A stretch of 6,180 nucleotides of DNA from an uncultured Oscillospiraceae bacterium. Lineage in GTDB: Bacteria > Bacillota_A > Clostridia > Oscillospirales > Acutalibacteraceae. The stretch is taken from NCBI GenBank assembly GCA_900554165.1, contig USGR01000060.1, positions 1-6,180 on the forward strand. Reading direction: 5' to 3'. The translations under genes and the position numbers were made by a program. A model generated the notes under the pieces. That model had not been told where the DNA came from and ran no database searches. It worked only from the letters and a program-made list of their open reading frames with translations. Position 1 is the first letter of the stretch; each line of letters starts with the position of its first letter. Shown one piece after another: positions 1-5,357 of this stretch.

Positions 1-8
1 GCACAAAT

Positions 9-26
9 TATATATATATATATATA
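9..26. repeat. (TA)9 dinucleotide tract
   Basis: Nine uninterrupted TA units, followed by further alternating A/T bases to about 36. Just downstream an inverted repeat, TATTAACA at 32-39 and TGTTAATA at 57-64, could form an 8-bp AT-rich stem. No gene is visible in positions 1-189. This is simple-sequence DNA of the intergenic spacer and no function is implied. Confidence 0.85.
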
Positions 27-117
27 TTATATATTAACAGTTTTGCACTTTTCAATTGTTAATAATCAAATAAATTTAAACCCTATTCATTAAATCTAAT
101 ATTATCACAATCAAATA

Positions 118-149
118 TTATGCCGCCGGCTTAAGGCCAAACGGCATAA
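118..149 (-). terminator. Probable intrinsic terminator of the leftward rlmB operon
   Basis: TTATGCCG (118-125) and CGGCATAA (142-149) form a perfect 8-bp inverted repeat with a 16-base loop that contains further short GGC/GCC pairing. It lies about 40 bases past the stop codon of the 949-residue protein, where an operon terminator is expected. Read leftward, the stem is followed by TATTTGATT, a weak and interrupted U-tract. The position is convincing and the tail is mediocre. Confidence 0.5.
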
Positions 150-189
150 CTAACTTTAAAATATTTAAACAGATTTATAACTATGTGTG

Positions 190-3039
190 CTAAGTCCTGC
201 GCATTGATGTGCCGCCTATTATTATAAGCGCACAGGCCAGCTGATAAATCAAGAGGTGTATTCCACCAAACGACGATACTCCATAATTAAATGATACAAA
301 TAAAGCAACGACAACGGCCATTATAACGGCTATAAGCTGCGCTATCTTGCCAAAGGTTATATTACCGTGAAGCTTAAAACATGACACTAACGCATGGCAA
401 AGCGACGCTATATTTCCCCTGCCTATTATCGTCGAAGAAAAATCCGATGATGGCTTTGATACGGCCCTGTATATTTTTCCAGTCTCATCGTCAAGTATAC
501 GTATGCAGTTTTCCGGCAATTTGAAGCTGTTGCCCAGCATCTCAGATGTAATAAGCGGGTCGCGCGTATGTATAATAAGATTTGCACCTGCATGTATCAG
601 CTCGTTTAAGCGATACATTATATCATCGTCTATGTCATAGCTGACAATAAACATCGCCGCTAAGTTCTTGCCAACCGAAAGATATAAAGCATAGGCGCCG
701 CGCTGTTTTATCTTTCTCTCGGCCGCAGCCGACGGTACGGGTATCGAATAGTGCTCCATCATCTCGCGGCTGCCCAATTTTATTTCTGCACCGTTTATTG
801 TCGACACAATACCGCGGCCGCTTTCATATCTTATGGCGTCTACCTTAGGAAGTATACTATGCCGTCCCTCTATCACAGAATCAAAAAGGTCCGCTAACGT
901 ACCGCCGCAGGCTACCGAAGCCGCCGCCGCCATAAGTATAGCTTTATCAACTTCAACAGTGCCAAAATTTTTTATGCTGTGTAAATGCAGACTGCCTGAC
1001 GGAAACAGGTCCGTCGAATCCATCATAACTGCGTTTACGTCCTTGTACTGCTCCACTGCGCTGTAACCAGCCAGCGTGCCATATTCCTCCCTCAGCTTTT
1101 TCGAAGCTGAGCTGAGCTGCATTGCAGTAAGCAATGATGAGCTTAACGGAACGCTTACCGTTATTACAGATGTAAATACTGTTATAGCTGATGCCGCCGT
1201 CCTGTCCAGCACCGACATCATAAGCGCTGCTACAATCGATATAAGCAGTATAATCGGCACCAATACGTTGCATACAGAGTCCGTCGGATCATCTTTAAAT
1301 GAGTTTTTCAAAAAGCCTCTGATATTTATTGTTTTCTTTACGCCGCAGACAAGCGCACCGCCAAGCTCTTCATCTCCGGCAAGCTCCTGCGCATATTCGT
1401 CATCCATTGTAAACGCCGCGCTTTTCTCATCAACGTTCGCTATTATCTCAAAATTGCTGCGTACGCGCGATACATTTATATATTCCGCCATTACCGTGAA
1501 AAACAGCGCAAGCATCGCCGCAGCAGTAAATAATTGATACCCACCCGCAGGTGCACTGCCGGCAAAATACAGTACTATTGCATTGGCAAGTGCCGCTATT
1601 ACCGCAAGCGCCGATGCGGAAGCGGCCGTCGCCTTAAGCACAAAAATCTTAAATACTTTTACAATGTCGGTAATATTTACTATAACCGCTGCCGCCAAAA
1701 GCACAATATTTATCAGCAAGTAAATATTCGGAGTTATCCAGTCAAACGGATAGCCGAAAAAGTCAAATACCGAAAGCAGCGCCGATGCGCAGAAAAGTAT
1801 AAAAGTTATAGCCGCTCTCAGCCCAAGACGTGATTTTTTTCTGTCCAGTCCGAGGCGTATGTGCTGAGCATCGCCTATCGTATTATAATCATTGTCATCG
1901 CTTGTCATCGGAAGGCCATAATCAAGCCCGCCCGCCGGAATTTTACGCTTTGACGGGTGCAAAGCCGAAGGCACTTTCCTGGCGCCAGGATTTATATCGC
2001 CAATCACCCTCGTCTCCGGCGAAACGTCACTTTTTGCATGCGCACCATAGCGCGACGTGCCTGCTGACGAGCCATCGATACTAAACGCCTGCGTATGTCC
2101 GTTCGTGCCACGCAGCCGTTGCTCATTATCAATCATAGTCGTGCTGCGGTCAGAAGTATTAAAATTATTACCACGCAAAGTCTGTAAATTTTTTCTCCCG
2201 CTCTCACCAGCTGGCCGCTCAGACATACGCTCGCTTATAAATCCATCTTGTGTATTATTTATATTCTCTGCATTATTTTGCGGTAATTGTCCGCTTATGT
2301 TCTTTCTCTTTTGATTTTCTGCTCTCTTGTCTTTTTTTGTCTTCCTGCTTATTTCATCGCTGTCAGAATTAATAAGTCCATCAAGTGCCGCTTTGCGTAT
2401 AATACTGTCATTTCTTCTGCCATTATCTATACCGGCGTAATTCCTTTGCTCACCCTGTGAAGATTTCATGAGCTCATCAGGAGTAAGGGCATGCGGCGCT
2501 ATGTTGTTTGACGCGCTGCCATCCCACGAATGGCCACCGCCTGATATTAAAAATCTGTCGAGCCTTCGTATACCCGTCTTGGGCGGTTCTGTCTCCTTTT
2601 TTACATTATCAGCCTTAGGCGGTTCGCTGCTTTTAGAATCCTCTCTGTGCGGCGGAACAGTTTTTGGGGCTTTAGGTGCGGATGTATTCATCATACCATC
2701 CGCCGGACGCTTTGACGCAGATTCGATCTCTGAAGCTTTGTCCTGCGGTAATTTTTTTTGCAATTTATGTATATTTTGTATCTCTTTATCTTTCGAGCCG
2801 GCAGCGCTCCCAGATTTTTTTAGCATATCTTCCGTTTGAGGCTTAGATACATTGTTTAATTCTTTCTTGCCGGCAGCGCTAACGTCACGCGAAACAGAGC
2901 CCTGAGCATTGGGACTCTGCTTAGGCCTGTCCACGCCGCCCGGCTTTTTTGTCTGCTCTTTTCTCATGCGGCGGACTTCTTCCAATATGTCCTCTATAGA
3001 ATATCCGCCGTTGTTTTTATCATTGGCGCCCAAAACCAT
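190..3039 (-). CDS. Degenerate P1B-type ATPase-like membrane protein (predicted pseudoenzyme) with long disordered N-terminus
   Basis: 949 residues; function unknown. Residues 13-26 (YSIEDILEEVRRMR) form a likely amphipathic helix. Residues 27-400 are hydrophilic, rich in Lys/Ser/Asn/Pro and probably disordered. Predicted membrane helices lie near 408-427, 437-458, 466-493, 501-522, 590-610, 614-640, 895-917 and 923-942, matching the 4 + 2 + 2 layout of P1B ATPases. P631 in helix 6 sits where the CPx proline falls, but the flanking cysteines are absent. The phosphorylation motif reads D674-S-T-D-L-F-P instead of DKTGTLT. A nucleotide-domain G-x-G survives at 741-743 (GRGI). T825-R-D replaces TGD, and the GDGxND hinge is missing. 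The helix 4-5 loop, where the actuator domain belongs, is only about 70 residues and has no TGE. ATP-driven transport therefore seems impossible by the usual mechanism, so a sensing, scaffolding or partner-binding role is inferred. AAGGAG three bases before ATG supports the start. It is co-transcribed with rlmB, 27 bases upstream. An unusual P-type subfamily rather than a decayed one remains possible, because the frame is intact over 2.8 kb. Confidence 0.85.
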   Translation of the reverse strand: MVLGANDKNNGGYSIEDILEEVRRMRKEQTKKPGGVDRPKQSPNAQGSVSRDVSAAGKKELNNVSKPQTEDMLKKSGSAAGSKDKEIQNIHKLQKKLPQDKASEIESASKRPADGMMNTSAPKAPKTVPPHREDSKSSEPPKADNVKKETEPPKTGIRRLDRFLISGGGHSWDGSASNNIAPHALTPDELMKSSQGEQRNYAGIDNGRRNDSIIRKAALDGLINSDSDEISRKTKKDKRAENQKRKNISGQLPQNNAENINNTQDGFISERMSERPAGESGRKNLQTLRGNNFNTSDRSTTMIDNEQRLRGTNGHTQAFSIDGSSAGTSRYGAHAKSDVSPETRVIGDINPGARKVPSALHPSKRKIPAGGLDYGLPMTSDDNDYNTIGDAQHIRLGLDRKKSRLGLRAAITFILFCASALLSVFDFFGYPFDWITPNIYLLINIVLLAAAVIVNITDIVKVFKIFVLKATAASASALAVIAALANAIVLYFAGSAPAGGYQLFTAAAMLALFFTVMAEYINVSRVRSNFEIIANVDEKSAAFTMDDEYAQELAGDEELGGALVCGVKKTINIRGFLKNSFKDDPTDSVCNVLVPIILLISIVAALMMSVLDRTAASAITVFTSVITVSVPLSSSLLTAMQLSSASKKLREEYGTLAGYSAVEQYKDVNAVMMDSTDLFPSGSLHLHSIKNFGTVEVDKAILMAAAASVACGGTLADLFDSVIEGRHSILPKVDAIRYESGRGIVSTINGAEIKLGSREMMEHYSIPVPSAAAERKIKQRGAYALYLSVGKNLAAMFIVSYDIDDDIMYRLNELIHAGANLIIHTRDPLITSEMLGNSFKLPENCIRILDDETGKIYRAVSKPSSDFSSTIIGRGNIASLCHALVSCFKLHGNITFGKIAQLIAVIMAVVVALFVSFNYGVSSFGGIHLLIYQLACALIIIGGTSMRRT

Positions 3040-3066
3040 TCTCTCCTTACAATAAAAACTCTTATT

Positions 3067-3813
3067 TTAAGCCATATCACGCTGTCGCTTTATCTCAAAT
3101 AAAATTATACCGGCCGCTACAGATGCATTAAGCGAGCCTATTTTGCCAGACATTGGTATAGATACCGTAACGTCGCAGTGCTCTTTTACAAGCCGGCTTA
3201 TTCCCTCGCCCTCAGCACCTATTACAATCGCTGCCGGCCCTTTCATATCTTCTTCATATACCGCCTTGCCGCCCATGTCTGCGGCATAAATCCATACGCC
3301 CTTTGACTTAAGCTCGTCTATAACGGACGTTATATTTGTCACCCTGCATACAGGAATATACTCCAGCGCGCCGCATGCCGCCTTTGCAACAGTATGATTA
3401 AGCCCTACGCTGCGGCGCTTAGGTATTATGACGCCGTGCGCGCCGGCTAATTCAGCCGAACGAATTATAGCGCCTAAATTGTGAGGGTCCTCTATGCCGT
3501 CGCATATGACTATAAGCGGATTTTCACCGCGCTGTTTGCTTAATTCAAAAATATCGTCAAGCGTGCTGTACTCCACCGCAGGTATTGTTAAAACAACCCC
3601 CTGATGTACTGCGCCGCCCGACATTTCATCCAGTTTGCGCACATCCGTCTTTTTTACCGGTATGCCGCGCTTTTTGCACTCTTTAAGTATCGATGACGCC
3701 GTATTTGAGCCCTGTATTGACGAAACGTACAAGCTGTCGGCCGCGCGGCCGGATTTTAATGCTTCCAATACGGCGTTTTTGCCGACAATTATATTAGTAA
3801 AATCACGCTTCAA
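3067..3813 (-). CDS. rlmB: 23S rRNA (guanosine-2'-O-)-methyltransferase RlmB-like, TrmH/SPOUT family
   Basis: This enzyme transfers a methyl group from S-adenosylmethionine to the ribose 2'-O of a guanosine in 23S rRNA (G2251 in E. coli numbering) during 50S subunit maturation. With the TTG start at 3813 the protein has 248 residues, the usual family length. Residues 8-75 form the substrate-binding N-domain (IIVGKNAVLEAL, then HQGV at 70-73). The catalytic SPOUT domain follows, with motif 1 NLGAIIR (112-118, catalytic-type R118), motif 2 VIGAEGEGIS (197-206) and motif 3 IPMSGKIGSLNASVAAGI (219-236), which build the trefoil knot and cofactor pocket. The start was chosen because GGGGG lies 8 bases upstream and the protein then begins just before the conserved VGKN. 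An in-frame TTG at 3882 would add 23 non-conserved residues and lies almost at the predicted transcription start. First gene of a two-gene operon. The exact target nucleotide is inferred from family, since paralogues such as TrmH or RlmB-like YacO are close. Confidence 0.93.
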   Translation of the reverse strand: MKRDFTNIIVGKNAVLEALKSGRAADSLYVSSIQGSNTASSILKECKKRGIPVKKTDVRKLDEMSGGAVHQGVVLTIPAVEYSTLDDIFELSKQRGENPLIVICDGIEDPHNLGAIIRSAELAGAHGVIIPKRRSVGLNHTVAKAACGALEYIPVCRVTNITSVIDELKSKGVWIYAADMGGKAVYEEDMKGPAAIVIGAEGEGISRLVKEHCDVTVSIPMSGKIGSLNASVAAGIILFEIKRQRDMA

Positions 3814-3821
3814 GCAAATAA

Positions 3822-3826
3822 CCCCC
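3822..3826 (-). promoter_or_regulatory. Shine-Dalgarno GGGGG deciding the TTG start of rlmB
   Basis: Read leftward, GGGGGTT sits 8 bases before the TTG at 3813-3811. GGGGG can pair with the CCUCC anti-SD core through one G-U pair. The same GGGGGTT appears before the 4358 gene, which supports this as a real ribosome site and argues against the longer TTG start at 3882. Confidence 0.7.
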
Positions 3827-3894
3827 GTATATTTATATAACTGCATATATTGATTTTTCGATATATTTCCGCATTTTAACAACTATATACTGGT

Positions 3895-3923
3895 ATTATA
3901 ACACATTAATATTAAAAAAAGAA
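3895..3923 (-). promoter_or_regulatory. Extended -10 promoter for rlmB operon
   Basis: Leftward strand: TGTTATAAT (3903-3895) is a perfect -10 box with the extended TGn element. A 17-base spacer separates it from a weak -35 (TTCTTT, 3923-3918) within a T-rich stretch. Transcription would begin near 3888, giving a leader of about 75 bases before the TTG at 3813. The extended -10 plausibly offsets the poor -35. It probably serves rlmB and the downstream membrane-protein gene, because the 27-base gap between them leaves little room for another promoter. Confidence 0.6.
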
Positions 3924-4327
3924 GATAATAATAAAAAATAGACAAGATATTATAACTACTGTTTTCGAAACGGCTGATTTTTCAGACTGTTTTTTTAATA
4001 AAATACAATTTGGAAATTTTTACCGTATAGCTTTTATTAAAATGGGCCGCCATTCTTGTTGCAGTAAAAGCTTTTTATCATTAATCTGCTTTTATATGAC
4101 TACGTTTGGGCGATATTTTTTAAAGTATCCGGATTTATAAAAATATTTTATATTTTGACATGTCGGGGCTAAGCACTGTATGGATTATAAATATCTGGAT
4201 TTTCTCCGCAAAAGCTTTGCGAACTCTCTTGCCTTTTGTTTTGACTGATTAATTTTAGCTTAATCCAATAATATTTGCATATAAAATCATTAAGCTTTGA
4301 TTATAATTTAAAATATCTGCCGATAAT

Positions 4328-4333
4328 TATAAT
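4328..4333 (+). promoter_or_regulatory. Candidate -10 box for the 4358 gene
   Basis: A perfect TATAAT lies 24 bases before the start codon, with no convincing -35 at 16-18 bases upstream (best AATTTA or TAATTT). A second TATAAT at 4302-4307 also lacks a good -35. Initiation near 4340 would leave a short leader that still includes the GGGGG ribosome site. In DNA this AT-rich, TATAAT can arise by chance. Confidence 0.4.
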
Positions 4334-4347
4334 AACGCTTATGTTTC

Positions 4348-4352
4348 GGGGG
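4348..4352 (+). promoter_or_regulatory. Shine-Dalgarno GGGGG before the 4358 gene
   Basis: CGGGGGTTTAT precedes ATG with a 5-base spacer. The G-run stands out in very AT-rich DNA and repeats the GGGGGTT seen before rlmB. It fixes the ATG at 4358 as the start and shows that this short frame is a real gene. Confidence 0.75.
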
Positions 4353-4357
4353 TTTAT

Positions 4358-4657
4358 ATGATAAAGGGTGTAAATAAGCAGTTTATAGAGGTAAATGATA
4401 CCGGCAGCCGGTACTTTGAGCGGGCGTTGCTCGTTATACGGCCAGAGTTTAACTCGGTACCGTATGAAAAGCTTAAAGGAGAAGCCAAAAAAGCAATAGG
4501 ACGCATGGGCGAACCGGAATCTGCAAGACGTGTTCAGGCGCGAAATCTCAGCAGAATGGCTATGCTGCGCAGGCGGCGATTTTTACGCTTAATCGCTTCG
4601 GCACTTATATGTGCTTCAGGAATAATACTTGGAGTTGCCTTATCATCTCTGCTTTAA
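4358..4657 (+). CDS. Conserved clostridial-type small membrane protein, function unknown
   Basis: 99 residues; function not known. Residues 1-31 (beginning MIKGVNKQFIEVNDTGSRYF, then E21-R-A) resemble the start of small Clostridia proteins I recall with a K-G-x-[SN]-[RK]...F-E-x-A signature. Some of those are labelled 'translation initiation factor 2' in databases, a name nothing here supports. Residues 32-70 are charged and probably helical. RRRR (71-74) precedes a single hydrophobic helix (about 76-97) ending at the C-terminus. This positive-inside arrangement predicts a tail-anchored protein with its N-terminal domain in the cytoplasm. It stands alone, divergent from rlmB. GC and codon use fit the neighbouring genes. 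No catalytic motif is visible. The gene call is firm from the ribosome site and family-like N-terminus; the family recall is from memory. Confidence 0.8.
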   Translation: MIKGVNKQFIEVNDTGSRYFERALLVIRPEFNSVPYEKLKGEAKKAIGRMGEPESARRVQARNLSRMAMLRRRRFLRLIASALICASGIILGVALSSLL

Positions 4658-4743
4658 TGCTTAATTAAGGGGCAAAATTTAAAGCTTTAATCTATAAACA
4701 GCAGTCATGTGATTTTAATTTTTATCGTTTTTAATATAAACTT

Positions 4744-4807
4744 CTCAATAAAAACGTCTGGCTGTGTTACGATATAAATAATAACATGTCTGAGCTGCTT
4801 TATTGAG
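4744..4807 (+). repeat. Imperfect inverted repeat, possible RNA hairpin
   Basis: CTCAATAAA (4744-4752) pairs perfectly with TTTATTGAG (4799-4807). Inside it TGTTA (4765-4769) pairs with TAACA (4782-4786) around a 12-base loop, with some G-U and G-C pairs between the two stems. No U-tract follows, so it is not a terminator. It could be a structured part of the 3' leader of the 4358 transcript or of a separate small RNA. No known RNA family is recognised. A 9-bp AT-rich match may also be chance. Confidence 0.35.
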
Positions 4808-4994
4808 TAATTTGTATTAAACTACCGCTGATTAAAAGATACTAATTGTATTCTCAGGTTACGCCGCGCGTAGACTTAAATATAAGTAGTGGCGCTCAAT
4901 ATTTCCCACATTTAACTACTTTCTTAAAAATAAAACTGTCTAAAAGCTTTTCATCCGTTGCGGCAGACTCTGAAAATTACATCTTTACATCAAT

Positions 4995-5048
4995 AGAATC
5001 CGGAAAGTAATATTTACCCTTTCCGGATTCTTATTTTAATTTTATTTG
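4995..5048 (+). terminator. Strong rightward intrinsic terminator
   Basis: GAATCCGGAAAG (4996-5007) and CTTTCCGGATTC (5019-5030) form a perfect 12-bp stem, 13 with A4995-T5031, with an 11-base loop. TTATTTTAATTTTATTT follows on the + strand. Leftward, no T-run follows the stem, so it acts rightward. The nearest rightward gene ends 338 bases before it. It therefore ends either a long 3' untranslated region of the 4358 gene or an unrecognised non-coding transcript in 4658-4995. Confidence 0.85.
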
Positions 5049-5141
5049 CTTATTTGTTTATCAAGACTCAGTTATATGAATATAATTCACTGGAAATTTT
5101 TTACATCAACTCAGCGTATTGGGACAAGTTGACATAAGCTA

Positions 5142-5180
5142 TGTGGAAAACTCTGTTAATAATGTTGATAAATTTCCACG
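5142..5180. other. Cluster of DnaA-box-like 9-mers (possible decayed replication or DnaA-binding site)
   Basis: TGTGGAAAA (5142-5150) is the reverse complement of TTTTCCACA and fits the DnaA consensus TTWTNCACA. TGTTAATAA (5154-5162) and TGTTGATAA (5163-5171) differ from TGTGGATAA at two and one positions. TTTCCAC (5173-5179) is an inverted partner of GTGGAAA (5143-5149). AT-rich DNA follows at 5217-5275. No dnaA or dnaN gene is in the window, so calling this an origin is not justified. A DnaA-binding site or chance similarity are the alternatives. Confidence 0.35.
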
Positions 5181-5357
5181 TTAAAGCTGGACAAGGCTAT
5201 TTTTGTTTCAACTTTAGTTGCAAAATTTTATTTTATGTTAATTTACTAAAAGTATTAATATCTTTACATACTTCTGTAGGCTGATTACTGTGACAAATAT
5301 GTAATCTTGCTCTTTGCCATTTTATAATCTATATCAATCACCGCTTTAGAATTAGGC

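Larger units (their letters stand above)
3901..4357. other. Divergent AT-rich intergenic region
   Basis: 457 bases lie between leftward rlmB and the rightward 4358 gene. Apart from promoter elements at its two edges, I see only weak structure: an 11-bp all-AT inverted repeat (3993-4003/4032-4042), AGCTTTTA/TAAAAGCT (4029-4036/4065-4072) followed by a short T-run, and a 6-bp hairpin CGCAAA-AGC-TTTGCG (4207-4221). No known riboswitch or tRNA is recognisable, and the short open frames lack ribosome sites. Its length exceeds what two simple promoters need, so a small RNA or leader cannot be excluded. Confidence 0.6.
4658..5357. other. 700-base AT-rich intergenic region without a convincing gene
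   Basis: Stops are frequent in all frames and I found no short frame with a ribosome site. Contents are a palindrome CTTAATTAAG just after the 4358 gene, an imperfect hairpin (4744-4807), a short stem TACGC/GCGTA (4860-4872), AAGTAGT/ACTACTT (4884-4890/4915-4921), a strong rightward terminator (stem 4995-5031), a DnaA-box-like cluster (5142-5180) and GATTAC/GTAATC (5283-5288/5301-5306) beyond the 3' end of the leftward DUF6062-type gene. TTTACATCAA occurs at 4984 and 5100, probably by chance. Confidence 0.6.

Noticed and set aside
953..1273. 106-codon leftward open frame inside the 949-residue gene
   Set aside because: It lies in another frame of a long gene with clear domain content, and the translation has no domain-like pattern.
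1076..2839. Several rightward open frames of 84-153 codons opposite the large membrane-protein gene
   Set aside because: They are antisense shadows produced by GC-rich third positions and Ser/Ala-rich coding. None has a ribosome site or family-like sequence.
3814..3882. N-terminal extension of RlmB from an in-frame TTG at 3882
   Set aside because: It has no ribosome site, starts about 6 bases from the predicted transcription start, and adds residues outside the family's normal length. The TTG at 3813 has a G-rich ribosome site.
4042..4140. 32-codon rightward open frame starting with ATG in the intergenic region
   Set aside because: There is no Shine-Dalgarno sequence, the upstream bases are all A/T, and the peptide shows no recognisable pattern.
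5129..5161. Perfect TTGACA at 5129-5134 as a -35 box
   Set aside because: No -10 box falls at 16-18 bases downstream; the nearest AT-rich hexamers are 21-23 bases away and poor.
5283..5306. GATTAC/GTAATC hairpin as terminator of the DUF6062-type gene
   Set aside because: The stem has only 6 bp with a 12-base loop, and no T-run follows on the leftward strand.
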